NCBI RefSeq assembly: GCF_000332235.1
Contig: NZ_CM001775.1
Coordinates: forward strand, 64,713 to 128,712
Length of the DNA: 64,000 nucleotides
Source of the DNA: Geminocystis herdmanii PCC 6308
GTDB lineage: Bacteria > Cyanobacteriota > Cyanobacteriia > Cyanobacteriales > Cyanobacteriaceae
Direction of reading: 5' to 3'
In this document: piece by piece, positions 55,917-64,000 of the stretch
How the letters are laid out: each line of letters starts with the position of its first letter
How positions within the stretch are numbered: the first letter of the stretch is position 1
Translations under genes and position numbers: made by a program
The notes under the pieces: model-generated
What the model saw: only the letters and a program-made list of their open reading frames with translations
What the model was told of the DNA's origin: nothing
Databases searched by the model: none

Positions 55917-56686
55917 AGATGTTTAATTCTTTCTATTAGGGTATTTTTATCTATATTTAAACTAAGAAGAACTTTTCGCAAAATATCATCGTTTTTTAGA
56001 ACAATTCTCAAAATTTCAATTACTAAATCATCTTGCCAAGAATAATTTTTTGATGATTTACTTTCATTTATGATTCTATAAACAGCAGATTCTGCATATT
56101 TATTAATCCATGCTTCATCTTTTTCCATCAGTTGAGTATCTGGTAACTCCTCAACGGTTTGATATTCATTAAATGATATTTTTGGTCTAGGTGTTCTATC
56201 TTGAAATAGCTCATTTTCTGTTACTTTTATTCCTTTATAATATCTTCCATATCTAACTTCAAAATCTTCATTATTATTTTTTCTTAAAACAAAAATTAAC
56301 CATATATTTATATCTAATTTCCCAATAGTTGAACCTAGTATAATCACATCATTTTCTTTCACCGTATAACCACTTTTTAGCTCGATTTTTCTTTTTATAG
56401 AAGTTTGATATTCAGATAATTTAAAGTTGATTTTTATATCAGGATTACTAATTTCAATATTTATTTTTTGATTAAATATGGGATTTAACTTAATCATTTT
56501 CTGAAAAGACTCTTTTGCTTTTTCTCCTGCTAATTTAGAAAAATCTGTATCGATATTTGATTCTCCTTCTGCCCATTTACATTGTCGTAAATCTAATTGA
56601 GATTCTTGTAATTTTTTAGCAGTTTCTCTTGTTAATTGAGGCATTAATACGTTATCAATGAAATCTTCGTAATCTTTTTTATTCAT
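55913..56686 (-). CDS. probable type II restriction endonuclease (257 aa)
   Basis: The gene is tail to tail with the C5-methyltransferase, overlapping by 4 bases, which is the main evidence for its role. A PD-(D/E)XK-type core may be KIELKSGYTVKENDVIILGS... with a Glu-Leu-Lys, but the Asp is not clear. The C-terminus (DLVIEILRIVLKNDDILRKVL) is helical. I do not recognise the family or the target site. Confidence 0.7.
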   Translation of the reverse strand: MNKKDYEDFIDNVLMPQLTRETAKKLQESQLDLRQCKWAEGESNIDTDFSKLAGEKAKESFQKMIKLNPIFNQKINIEISNPDIKINFKLSEYQTSIKRKIELKSGYTVKENDVIILGSTIGKLDINIWLIFVLRKNNNEDFEVRYGRYYKGIKVTENELFQDRTPRPKISFNEYQTVEELPDTQLMEKDEAWINKYAESAVYRIINESKSSKNYSWQDDLVIEILRIVLKNDDILRKVLLSLNIDKNTLIERIKHL

Positions 56687-56711
56687 GCTTAATTTTTATT
56701 AATTTTTTGAT

Positions 56712-56773
56712 GATAAAGGGTGAGAAAATCCCACCCCATTGACTTAGAAATTACTCGTTAAGGCTTCCTTACA
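56712..56773 (-). pseudogene. copy of the ileS 3' end and terminator region (copy ii)
   Basis: It matches 58294-58356: the GGGTGAGAAA...TCCCACC hairpin, GACTTAGAAATTAC and CGTTAAGGCTTC, encoding CKEALTSNF then a stop. The copy is cut off by the GATC-bounded dispersed repeat at 56774-56800. It is the right-hand edge of the restriction-modification module. Confidence 0.85.
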
Positions 56774-56800
56774 TCGATCGCAAAGTGGTGCTGCACGACC
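56774..56800. repeat. GATC-bounded dispersed repeat
   Basis: CGATCGCAAAGTGGTGCTGC and a short tail; same family as 6757-6800, 10641-10670 and 21047-21102. It interrupts the ileS-derived copy ii. Confidence 0.6.
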
Positions 56801-56917
56801 ACACGCATGACTTACTATCGTAACTGTTAAAGTCCTCTGTCTTAACTAATATGAGTAAAAATTTCCAACTGTTGACACTGATTTTATTCATATTTCTCTC
56901 TTTAAATAACGTGTTAA

Positions 56918-57148
56918 TTAGGATGCAAATTTAGCTACTGGTATATTTCTAGTAATTGCGATCGAGTTTTTCTGTTGTTTAATAGCTTCAATTTTTCTCA
57001 TAGTTTCAGCAGTAAAATAGCTTTCACCACAATCTGGACAACTTATTAAAGGTATATTTTCAACGATAAAAAGTTCTTCATCATTTCCATAACTTCGAGA
57101 AATATAGCGAATTTTAGCCTTTTCTGAACCACAAAAATCACATTTCAT
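56918..57148 (-). CDS. YgiT-type zinc-finger (MqsA-like) protein
   Basis: The N-terminal two CxxC motifs (CDFC...CPDC) form the zinc finger, and the linker PLISCPDCGESYFTAETMRKIEAI is family-typical. YgiT/MqsA proteins are antitoxins of MqsR- or DUF4258-type toxins, but no such toxin gene is adjacent. Length 76 aa. It is the last gene of the cluster upstream of ileS copy ii. Confidence 0.85.
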   Translation of the reverse strand: MKCDFCGSEKAKIRYISRSYGNDEELFIVENIPLISCPDCGESYFTAETMRKIEAIKQQKNSIAITRNIPVAKFAS

Positions 57149-57165
57149 AAATTCTATTTTTTTAT

Positions 57166-57384
57166 TTAAGCAGGAACTTTCATAATATTAGAAGGTAATT
57201 GATTTAAAATTAATTCATTCAGTTGAACTTTTTTACTAGCATTATCAATGTCAATACCTACTAAGTTGCCCTTCTCATCATAGTCAAGTACAACTCTTTC
57301 CGAAATTTCCTGACTGTCAATACTTGGTTTATCCGATAAATGAATATATAAAGAATCGGTATCAGAATAATAGTTAATTTTCAT
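57166..57384 (-). CDS. DUF2283 protein (72 aa)
   Basis: KINYYSDTDSLYIHLSD and VVLDYDEKGNLVGIDIDNASKKV are the DUF2283 pattern (compact strands). DUF2283 genes often pair with DUF4258 toxins; here the neighbour is a YgiT-type gene and no toxin. It starts 29 bases from the Sel1 gene stop. Confidence 0.88.
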   Translation of the reverse strand: MKINYYSDTDSLYIHLSDKPSIDSQEISERVVLDYDEKGNLVGIDIDNASKKVQLNELILNQLPSNIMKVPA

Positions 57385-57413
57385 AGTTTAAATCTCCATC
57401 CTCACCAATTAAA

Positions 57414-57692
57414 TTAGAAATTACTTACTAAAACTTCTGTGTCTATTTCCTCCATTAAGTAAATTGTTTTCAAATTATTTTCAGCTATTAAATAACCTTG
57501 TTTTGCAGATTTTTGATACCATTTAATTGCTTCTTGAATATTATGATTTACTCCTAAACCTAAATGATAAATATTACCTAAAATACATTGTGCTTCTGGA
57601 TTTCCTTCTTCTGCCAATGGTTTTAATAAAGTAAGAGTTTCTTGATAGTTTTTTTCTTCAAAAGCAAATAAGCCTTTTTCTAAATTTGACAT
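57414..57692 (-). CDS. Sel1-repeat protein (92 aa) with an ileS-tail-like end
   Basis: Two Sel1-like repeats (LLKPLAEEGNPEAQCILGNIYHLGLG and AIKWYQKSAKQGYLIAENNLK) are present. The last residues EVLVSNF resemble the IleS tail EALTSNF and the DNA shares TTAGAAATTAC, so the stop region may derive from another ileS-end copy. Function unknown. Sel1 repeats mediate protein contacts. Confidence 0.7.
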   Translation of the reverse strand: MSNLEKGLFAFEEKNYQETLTLLKPLAEEGNPEAQCILGNIYHLGLGVNHNIQEAIKWYQKSAKQGYLIAENNLKTIYLMEEIDTEVLVSNF

Positions 57693-57698
57693 TTTTAA

Positions 57699-57956
57699 TT
57701 ACATAAACTCATTAGCTACAATTTTACCATCAACTCTTTCATATTCATCCTCTAATAACCATGAATTAACATCATCATAATTATTACTAGAAAATATTGA
57801 TTTATACTGTTGTGCAGGATCATAAACTTGATATATTCCCTCATTATCTCCTATCAACATTAAAATTCGAGGAGGAAAAATAATTGTATCAATCCATAAT
57901 TCCACAAATTGCCAATTATTATTTAATATTGCGGGGTTTTGTTCTTGGGATAACAT
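57699..57956 (-). CDS. small hypothetical protein, immunity-like (85 aa)
   Basis: The protein (VELWIDTIIFPPRILMLIGDNEGIYQVYDP core) is acidic and strand-rich, with no family I can name. Its start overlaps the end of the 119-aa gene by 38 bases, a translational coupling usual for toxin/immunity pairs. An immunity or antitoxin role is only an inference. Confidence 0.55.
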   Translation of the reverse strand: MLSQEQNPAILNNNWQFVELWIDTIIFPPRILMLIGDNEGIYQVYDPAQQYKSIFSSNNYDDVNSWLLEDEYERVDGKIVANEFM

Positions 57957-58278
57957 GATAAATATTTGTTCCTTTAATAATTTTTATTTCAGCATAATAA
58001 AGAGGAATTTTTGTACCATCATTTCTAATTTGATAGCCTATGGGTTGAGAAAAATAAAGTCCATATCTTTCATAATAATCATTATGATCCTCAATGCCTG
58101 TTTTTTCACCTTTTTCTATGATAGCTTCTATCACTCTCTCCATTGTTTCTAAATCATTAAAAACATGGGCTTTACCTTCTTTTTTGAGTAATCTTTTTAC
58201 TTGTGAAGTACCATCAATATGTTTTGCGAATAGATTTTCACGAGAATCTTTTACTATTTTTTTCTGAATACCAGTCAT
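57919..58278 (-). CDS. basic small protein, possible toxin domain (119 aa)
   Basis: The core (KAHVFNDLETMERVIEAIIEKG, YYERYGLYFSQPIGYQI and TNIYHVIPRTKP) resembles small C-terminal domains seen at the ends of cyanobacterial secreted toxins (recalled pattern, not verified). It is the first gene after ileS. The overlap with the 85-aa gene suggests a pair. Confidence 0.55.
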   Translation of the reverse strand: MTGIQKKIVKDSRENLFAKHIDGTSQVKRLLKKEGKAHVFNDLETMERVIEAIIEKGEKTGIEDHNDYYERYGLYFSQPIGYQIRNDGTKIPLYYAEIKIIKGTNIYHVIPRTKPRNIK

Positions 58279-58324
58279 ATTAAATTTTGGATTATAAAGG
58301 GTGAGAAATTCCCACCCTATTGAC

Positions 58325-61249
58325 TTAGAAATTACCCGTTAAGGCTTCTTTACACCTGTCACAGATCAAAGGTTCATCGCTAAAAGTACCCACTGTGGTA
58401 GAGTAATTCCAGCATCGATCGCACTTATGCCCATCGGCGTTTAAAACTGCTACCTTCAAAGTGGTATCATTAAGCTGAATTTCTCCTTGATATTGACCAT
58501 CATTCAACCTAGATTCCTCACTAACTAACTCCACTTGAGAGACTAGCAATAGATAACGTAACTCATCAACTCTGTTACCTTCATTTAAAGCATTAGTCGG
58601 ATTAAAATTAGTCAGAGTTTCCGATAGCTTACCTTCAGTATCATAAATTAATACTTTCGCTTCTAAAGACGAACCGATCGACTTCTGATTACGAGCATCA
58701 TCTAAAACCTTATTCACCCCTGTACGAATGTTGCGTAATTGCCCCCATTTTGATAGTAAATCAGGGTTTTGTACCCACTCAGGTTCTAATTTAACCCAAC
58801 CTGCTTCAAATACCGAATTATAAGGCTTTTCATAGGGTAAATTCTGCCAAATATCCTCCGCCATGTGACATAAGACAGGTGCGATCGAACGGGCTAAATT
58901 TTCGAGAATGATTGCCATGACAGTTTGACAACTGCGACGACGAGGGGAATTAGGATCAGAAATATAGAGTCTATCCTTAGCAATATCTAGGTAAAAATTA
59001 GATAAATCAACTACGCAGAAATTTTGTACTTTTTGGAAGAATTTAAAAAATTGATAACTCTCAAAGGCTTCGGTAATTTCACTAAAAACTAAGTGAGTTT
59101 CGTGGAGAATATACTTATCTAATTCAGGTAAATTTTCATAACTAACGGCATCTTTTTGCGGATCAAAATCATCTAAATTACCTAACAAAAATCGAGCCGT
59201 ATTGCGAATTTTACGGTAAACGTCAGCAAGTTGTTTGATGATATTATCACCGATACGCACATCCCCAGAATAGTCCGTTGATGCCACCCATAAACGCAGT
59301 ACATCTGCACCGTAGGGGGGTTGTTGTTTCTGGTTTTTGCCACCGTTGATGATGAGATTCGGATCAACTACATTTCCCACCGATTTACTCATTTTCATGC
59401 CCTTTTCATCCAAGACGAAACCATGAGTTAACACAGTTTTATAGGGAGCGATGCCGTTTACTGCTACACTGGTTAAAAGGCTAGACTGAAACCATCCTCG
59501 ATGTTGATCTGAACCTTCCAAATACAAGTCCACAGGGTATTTCAACTCCTCCCGTTGATTGGCAACCGCCGCCCAAGATGAACCAGAATCGAACCATACA
59601 TCCATAGTATCCATACCTTTACGGTAGGTTTTGCCGTTGTTGCGATAACTTTCGGGCAACAATTCCTCTACAGATAATTCCCACCAAGCATCTGAGCCTT
59701 TTTCCCTGATAATATCTTTAACGTGGTTAATCGTCTCCTCATTCAATAAAGGTTCGTTGGTTGCTTCATCATAAAACACAGGAATCGGTAAACCCCAACT
59801 GCGTTGACGAGAAATACACCAGTCACTTCGATCGCCCACCATGGGAGTAATACGATTTTCACCCTGAGAGGGAATCCAAGTTACATCTTTAATCGCCTTC
59901 AATGCCAAGTCACGGAAACCGTCAACGGAGGCGAACCATTGCTCTGTAGCACGGAAGATAGTCGGTTTTTTAGTGCGCCAATCGTAGGGGTATTTATGAG
60001 CGTAGGCTTCCTCCTTCAATAAACTTCCCTTAACGGTTAAAGCGTCAATAATTGCCTGATTTGCGTCTTTTAAAACGTTTAACCCCTGAAATTCTCCTGC
60101 TTCTTCGGTAAAGTTACCTCGATCGTCCACTGGTGATAAAATAGGCAAGTGGTATTTTTGTCCAGTAATATAGTCTTCTTGACCATGACCGGGGGCAGTA
60201 TGTACTAATCCCGTACCAGATTCGGTAGTAATATAATCACCGCCGATAACCACTGGACTTTCTCGATCGAACAAGGGATGCTTATAGGTGGATAATTCTA
60301 AGTCTGCACCTTTGACAACGGTTTTGATAGTTAACTGACAACCTAAAGTATTGCTTAAACTTTCTACTAAATCTTTGGCAACAATGAGGAATTTTGATCC
60401 CCCCCAACCCCCCTTACTAAGGGGGGAGTTATCATCAGGAGAAGTAACTTCTACTACTGCATAATCTAAATGCCCATTGACAGCAACGGCGAGATTACCG
60501 GGAATTGTCCAAGGGGTTGTCGTCCAGATTGCTACAGAGAGATTAGGCATAAATTCCGCTAAAGATTGAGCCTTTTCCCCTAACTTATTTAGAGTAAAAC
60601 TAGCGTAGATACTGCGAGAGGTATGCCCTTCAGGATATTCTAATTCAGCTTCGGCTAGGGCGGTTTGTGAGCTAGGACTCCAATGCACGGGTTTTAAGCC
60701 ACGATAGATATAACCGTTTAATGCCATTTTGCCGAATACTTCAATTTGGACGGCTTCATATTCTGGTAATAGGGTTAAATAGGGGTTTTCCCAGTCTCCC
60801 CATATCCCATATCGTTTAAACCCTTCTGCTTGTTCTTGTTGGGCTTTGAGGGCGAAATCACGGGCTTTATGACGGAGGGTAATGGGGGTTAAGGCTTCTC
60901 TTTCTTTCTGTTTTAAACTTTGTAATACTTTAAGCTCGATCGGCAGTCCGTGACAATCCCAACCGGGTACATAGCGAACTTTATGACCTTGTAATAATTT
61001 ATATTTATTAATAATATCTTTGAGGACTTTGTTTAATGCGTGTCCCATGTGTAAGCTACCATTGGCGTAGGGAGGTCCATCATGGAGGATAAAAAGGTCT
61101 TTAGGATTGTTTTGACCTAATTTCTCGTAAACCTGCTCTTTTGCCCAAAATTCCTGTAATTCTGGCTCTTTTTTAACGGCATTGGCTCTCATGTCAAAGC
61201 CTGTTTTTGGTAAATTTACGGTATCTTTATAGTTTTTCTGTTCAGTCAT
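58325..61249 (-). CDS. ileS: isoleucyl-tRNA synthetase
   Basis: IleS charges tRNA-Ile and edits misactivated valine. The HIGH motif is in [12 protein letters not shown] (residues ~58-69), KMSKS is in [10 protein letters not shown], and the C-terminus has the CDRCWNY...CDRC zinc finger. I choose ATG 61249 (974 aa); the frame continues 41 codons upstream but the conserved start is [18 protein letters not shown]. In the editing domain an in-frame repeat (60396-60433) adds [10 protein letters not shown]. Its last ~30 codons are copied downstream at 54272, 56712 and possibly 57414. Confidence 0.97.
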   Translation of the reverse strand: MTEQKNYKDTVNLPKTGFDMRANAVKKEPELQEFWAKEQVYEKLGQNNPKDLFILHDGPPYANGSLHMGHALNKVLKDIINKYKLLQGHKVRYVPGWDCHGLPIELKVLQSLKQKEREALTPITLRHKARDFALKAQQEQAEGFKRYGIWGDWENPYLTLLPEYEAVQIEVFGKMALNGYIYRGLKPVHWSPSSQTALAEAELEYPEGHTSRSIYASFTLNKLGEKAQSLAEFMPNLSVAIWTTTPWTIPGNLAVAVNGHLDYAVVEVTSPDDNSPLSKGGWGGSKFLIVAKDLVESLSNTLGCQLTIKTVVKGADLELSTYKHPLFDRESPVVIGGDYITTESGTGLVHTAPGHGQEDYITGQKYHLPILSPVDDRGNFTEEAGEFQGLNVLKDANQAIIDALTVKGSLLKEEAYAHKYPYDWRTKKPTIFRATEQWFASVDGFRDLALKAIKDVTWIPSQGENRITPMVGDRSDWCISRQRSWGLPIPVFYDEATNEPLLNEETINHVKDIIREKGSDAWWELSVEELLPESYRNNGKTYRKGMDTMDVWFDSGSSWAAVANQREELKYPVDLYLEGSDQHRGWFQSSLLTSVAVNGIAPYKTVLTHGFVLDEKGMKMSKSVGNVVDPNLIINGGKNQKQQPPYGADVLRLWVASTDYSGDVRIGDNIIKQLADVYRKIRNTARFLLGNLDDFDPQKDAVSYENLPELDKYILHETHLVFSEITEAFESYQFFKFFQKVQNFCVVDLSNFYLDIAKDRLYISDPNSPRRRSCQTVMAIILENLARSIAPVLCHMAEDIWQNLPYEKPYNSVFEAGWVKLEPEWVQNPDLLSKWGQLRNIRTGVNKVLDDARNQKSIGSSLEAKVLIYDTEGKLSETLTNFNPTNALNEGNRVDELRYLLLVSQVELVSEESRLNDGQYQGEIQLNDTTLKVAVLNADGHKCDRCWNYSTTVGTFSDEPLICDRCKEALTGNF
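60396..60433. repeat. C-rich/G-rich repeat inserted in frame in ileS
   Basis: GATCCCCCCCAACCCCCC and TTACTAAGGGGGGAGTTATC read in frame on the minus strand as [14 protein letters not shown] near residues 273-285. The motif is a well-known cyanobacterial intergenic repeat, here in the CP1 editing domain. Confidence 0.85.
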
Positions 61250-61395
61250 CGATCGATCCTTAAAATTAATATAATATTTCTCTTTATGTGATTGTATCGT
61301 GAACAGGGTTTCTGATCGATTGTTGTCTATGTAACTATTACTGTATGATTGATATGATAGAATATTAAACAAATTATTAATTTTAGGAGATTATT

Positions 61396-61698
61396 ATGGT
61401 TCGTTCCCTTAAATCAATCTTTCTCGCTTTACTTATTAGTTTTGGGCTTTTTATCAATCCCGTATCTGCAGATGTCGGCTCAAGCGTAAAAAGTTGGACA
61501 GATGGTTTTTGGTATGGATTTGGAGCATTTGTAGGTGGAAGTGTTGGGGCAGTTGCGACTTGTTATGTCGTAGATGTTGCGATCGCACCTGTAGCTCCTC
61601 CTGTAGCAGCCTATTTAGCAACCGTTTGTCCTTATGCAGGAGTAATAGCAGGTGGTGCGGTAGGTGGAGAAACCCTAAAAGCAGTTGTGGTACATTAA
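61396..61698 (+). CDS. small secreted Gly/Ala-rich protein (100 aa)
   Basis: Signal peptide SIFLALLISFGLFINPVSA is followed by DGFWYGFGAFVGGSVGAVATCYVVD and PYAGVIAGGAVGGET, with GxxxG-type hydrophobic segments. Two cysteines (residues ~56 and ~84) could form a disulfide. No family is recognised. The frame on the other strand (61454-61705) is a shadow. Confidence 0.6.
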   Translation: MVRSLKSIFLALLISFGLFINPVSADVGSSVKSWTDGFWYGFGAFVGGSVGAVATCYVVDVAIAPVAPPVAAYLATVCPYAGVIAGGAVGGETLKAVVVH

Positions 61699-61720
61699 AG
61701 CACAAAAACTGTAACGTAAA

Positions 61721-61771
61721 ACGGGCATCTTGCCCGTGAAAGAAGATGATAGAGACAGCCTTCTAGGCTGT
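61721..61771. repeat. REP-like palindromes upstream of the RAYT gene
   Basis: ACGGGCATCTTGCCCGT (61721-61737) and ACAGCCTTCTAGGCTGT (61755-61771) are hairpin palindromes; the second is followed by TTTTA. A third, ACAGGCTAGAAGCCTGT, is at 62283-62299 after the gene, also followed by TTTTA. Confidence 0.7.
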
Positions 61772-61790
61772 TTTACGGAGGTTATAGTTT

Positions 61791-62291
61791 ATGAATTTTA
61801 GTGATTCTTCTCTCAAAATTACAAGAAGAAAGTTACCTCATTGGGAGTTAGATGGTTCAATTTATTTCATCACTTTTAATACTTATAAACGTTTAGAATT
61901 AAATCCTTCTGCTAGGCAAATTGTTTTAAATTGTTGTTTATTTTTTGATGAAAGTCGTCATCAACACGATCGAAGATACCATACCTTTGCTATAGTAATT
62001 ATGCCTGATCATGTTCACTGGTTAATGCAACCTTTTCCTAAGTCTAATGGTGAATATTGGTCTATTGGTAGTATTCTTCATAGCGTTAAAAGTTATAGTG
62101 CTAAACAAATCCCAAAAGTGATGAATCATTCTGGTATAGTATGGCATGAAGAAAGGTACGATCGAATTATGAGAAACGAAGAAGAATTTTTGAATACTTG
62201 GCAATATATTCGAGAAAATCCCGTGAAGGAAAATTTAGCTAATATCCCTGAAGAATATCCTTTTTTTTGGCAGGAAACTTACACAGGCTAG
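61791..62291 (+). CDS. REP-associated tyrosine transposase (Y1_Tnp, RAYT)
   Basis: The HUH motif is DHVHWLM with His74 and His76, and the candidate catalytic Tyr is Y102 in VKSYSAKQ. The domain is the Y1 transposase of the IS200-type fold. It is flanked by palindromes like REP sequences (61721-61771, 62283-62299), which RAYT enzymes recognise and move. Length 166 aa is normal. The enzyme looks intact. Confidence 0.93.
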   Translation: MNFSDSSLKITRRKLPHWELDGSIYFITFNTYKRLELNPSARQIVLNCCLFFDESRHQHDRRYHTFAIVIMPDHVHWLMQPFPKSNGEYWSIGSILHSVKSYSAKQIPKVMNHSGIVWHEERYDRIMRNEEEFLNTWQYIRENPVKENLANIPEEYPFFWQETYTG

Positions 62292-62299
62292 AAGCCTGT
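62283..62299. repeat. REP-like palindrome downstream of the RAYT gene
   Basis: ACAGGCTAGAAGCCTGT overlaps the RAYT stop region; it is a partner of 61755-61771, suggesting a RAYT-flanking repeat pair. Confidence 0.7.
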
Positions 62300-62445
62300 T
62301 TTACCTTAGGTATGAAAAAGGAATTGACTATAGGAGTCTTCAGGAAAATTCCGTCTCAAAAACGCTACAAAAATTAATAGTTTAGGGAGACAAAATAGGT
62401 TATGTTGTAAATTTGATCACCTTTTATGATAAGTAAATTTTATTT

Positions 62446-64000
62446 ATGACACAACCAACGATCGAATCTATTTTAAAAGAAAAACGTACTTTTAGCCCCC
62501 CTAAGCATTTCTCACAACAAGCACAGATTACAAGTTGGCAAGAATATCAAGCACTCTATCAACGCTCGATCGAAAATCCCGTCACTTTCTGGGAAGAGTT
62601 AGCAGAGAAAGAGTTACACTGGTTTCAAAAATGGGAGCAAGTTTTAGACTGGAGTAACCCTCCCTTTGCTAAATGGTTTACTAACGGAAAGATAAATATT
62701 TCTTATAACTGTCTCGATCGACATCTCAAGACTTGGAGACGTAACAAAGCCGCTATCATCTGGGAAGGCGAACCCGGTGACAGTCGTACTTTAACCTATG
62801 CTCAACTCCATCGAGAAGTGTGTCAATTTGCTAACGTCATGAAGCAATTAGGGGTGAAAAAAGGCGATGTTGTGGCAATCTATATGCCTATGATTCCCGA
62901 AAGTGCCATCGCCATGTTAGCCTGTGCTAGAATTGGATCTGTTCATAGTGTCGTATTCGGTGGTTTTAGTGCCGAAGCCCTGAGAGATAGAATTAACGCA
63001 GCGGAAGCCACATTAGTTATCACTGCGGATGGAGGTTTCCGTAAAGATAAGGTAGTAGCCTTAAAAGAACAAGTTGACTTAGCCATTGCTGATAATCAAG
63101 CCCCTTCTGTCGAAAACGTGTTAGTGGTACAACGCACTAAAGAAAAAATACAGATGGAAGCAGGTAGAGATCATTGGTGGCACGACTTACAAGCTGGAGT
63201 ATCCGCCCATTGTGAAGCTGAAGCAATGGATAGCGAAGATATGTTGTTTATTCTCTACACCAGTGGAAGTACTGGTAAACCGAAAGGAGTAGTCCACACT
63301 ACGGGGGGTTATAATCTTTACTCCCATATGACGACAAAATGGATTTTTGATCTTCGTGAGGATGATGTTTATTGGTGTACTGCCGATGTTGGTTGGATTA
63401 CAGGCCATAGTTACATCGTTTATGGCCCTCTTTCCAATGGTGCGACAACTGTTATGTATGAGGGAGTACCCCGTCCTTCTAATCTCGGTTGTTTTTGGGA
63501 TGTGATCGAGAAATACGGCGTAAATATTTTTTATACTGCGCCTACCGCCATTCGTGCGTTTATCAAAATGGGCGAACATCATCCCAACGCCCGTGATTTA
63601 TCATCTTTAAGACTTTTAGGCACAGTGGGCGAACCCATTAACCCAGAGGCTTGGATGTGGTATCATAAGGTGATAGGCAAGGAAAAATGTCCGATCGTCG
63701 ATACATGGTGGCAAACAGAAACAGGAGGGGTGATGATTACGCCTTTACCCGGTGCAACTCCCACAAAACCCGGTTCGGCTACTCATCCTTTCCCCGGTAT
63801 TATGGCTGATATTGTGGACTTAGACGGCAATCCCGTAGCGGATAATGAGGGGGGTTATCTTGTCATTAAACATCCTTGGCCTGGTATGATGCGTACAGTA
63901 TATGGTGATCCCGATCGATTCCGTAACACCTATTGGGAACATATTTCACCGAAAGATGGACAGTATTTGTATTTTGCAGGAGATGGTGCGAGACGGGATG
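62446..64000 (+). CDS. acs: acetyl-CoA synthetase, N-terminal part (cut by window edge)
   Basis: ATG 62446 opens a frame that runs to the window end (518 codons visible). The AMP-binding motif [15 protein letters not shown] (about residue 268), [15 protein letters not shown] core and [11 protein letters not shown] are seen, as in acetyl-CoA synthetase, which activates acetate with ATP. The N-terminal domain [22 protein letters not shown] fits the acetate enzyme. The C-terminal domain is outside. Confidence 0.95.
   Translation, partial: MTQPTIESILKEKRTFSPPKHFSQQAQITSWQEYQALYQRSIENPVTFWEELAEKELHWFQKWEQVLDWSNPPFAKWFTNGKINISYNCLDRHLKTWRRNKAAIIWEGEPGDSRTLTYAQLHREVCQFANVMKQLGVKKGDVVAIYMPMIPESAIAMLACARIGSVHSVVFGGFSAEALRDRINAAEATLVITADGGFRKDKVVALKEQVDLAIADNQAPSVENVLVVQRTKEKIQMEAGRDHWWHDLQAGVSAHCEAEAMDSEDMLFILYTSGSTGKPKGVVHTTGGYNLYSHMTTKWIFDLREDDVYWCTADVGWITGHSYIVYGPLSNGATTVMYEGVPRPSNLGCFWDVIEKYGVNIFYTAPTAIRAFIKMGEHHPNARDLSSLRLLGTVGEPINPEAWMWYHKVIGKEKCPIVDTWWQTETGGVMITPLPGATPTKPGSATHPFPGIMADIVDLDGNPVADNEGGYLVIKHPWPGMMRTVYGDPDRFRNTYWEHISPKDGQYLYFAGDGARRD

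Noticed and set aside
61454..61705. Minus-strand His/Leu-rich frame
   Set aside because: Mirror of the secreted Gly-rich gene; composition comes from the complementary strand.
1..64000. tRNA or rRNA genes
   Set aside because: No cloverleaf with CCA-side features or rRNA segments was recognised by eye; a covariance search would settle it.

Overview
The window is chromosomal DNA of a low-GC, unicellular-type cyanobacterium. Markers are PcyA (phycobilin synthesis), Psb28 (photosystem II), a CCB1-like cytochrome b6f assembly protein, NtcA-type control of nirA, a three-domain cyanobacterial ribosomal protein S1, many HIP1-like CGATCG sites and many short tandem repeats between genes. The AT-rich composition and gene content suggest a Geminocystis/Cyanobacterium/Crocosphaera-like genus; the genus is a guess.

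Layout. 1-5.4 kb: core genes (IscA-like protein, cbiD, pcyA). 5.5-7.8 kb: a small accessory stretch with a RelE-type toxin-antitoxin pair and the end of a dead IS200/IS605-type element touching the stop of glyA. 7.8-16.5 kb: glyA, a GxxExxY protein, transposase scraps, cobL, a helicase-like gene, psb28 and moaB. 16.8-26.7 kb: O-antigen-ligase-like protein, an IS6-derived membrane protein, an ABC ATPase, radC, a CCB1-like gene, ppk and hemW. 26.7-34 kb: argH, higBA, nirA with an NtcA promoter, an Rpn-type nuclease gene and vapBC. 34-39.9 kb: cobI, rpsA, crtE, a PAP2-like gene and an ECF sigma/anti-sigma/Spy operon. 40-49.5 kb: an accessory zone built around one radical SAM gene (42742-45360). 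49.6-54.2 kb: pntA, fumC and a UPF0104 membrane protein. 54.3-58.3 kb: a second accessory zone at the 3' end of ileS. 58.3-64 kb: ileS, a small secreted protein, a REP-associated transposase, and acs cut by the window edge.

The most striking feature is that both accessory zones have the same architecture. Defence or toxin-antitoxin modules are separated by partial copies of the end of the neighbouring housekeeping gene. At the radical SAM gene, three extra copies of its first ~20 codons (47653-47715, 48490-48544, 49282-49334) bound a MamI-like restriction-modification system, a DUF6883/DUF4926 pair and a broken mazEF pair. A ~350-base diverged copy of its 3' end (39979-40330) bounds a 2.4-kb module with a stand-alone HTH regulator and four small membrane or secreted proteins. 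At ileS, copies of the 3' end (54272-54364, 56712-56773 and possibly 57414-57440) bound a cytosine-methyltransferase restriction-modification system and a cluster of small toxin/antitoxin-like genes. I see no integrase or transposase gene inside any module. This resembles the insertion with long target duplication proposed for restriction-modification units in other bacteria, but here it is serial and occurs at two loci 10 kb apart.

Other points: three corrin-ring methyltransferase genes are scattered (cbiD, cobL, cobI), and two of them have the same inverted-repeat element directly upstream; repeat sequences are read in frame within ileS, the radical SAM gene and a zinc-ribbon membrane protein; a truncated IS6-type transposase has lost its first catalytic Asp and gained a membrane anchor.
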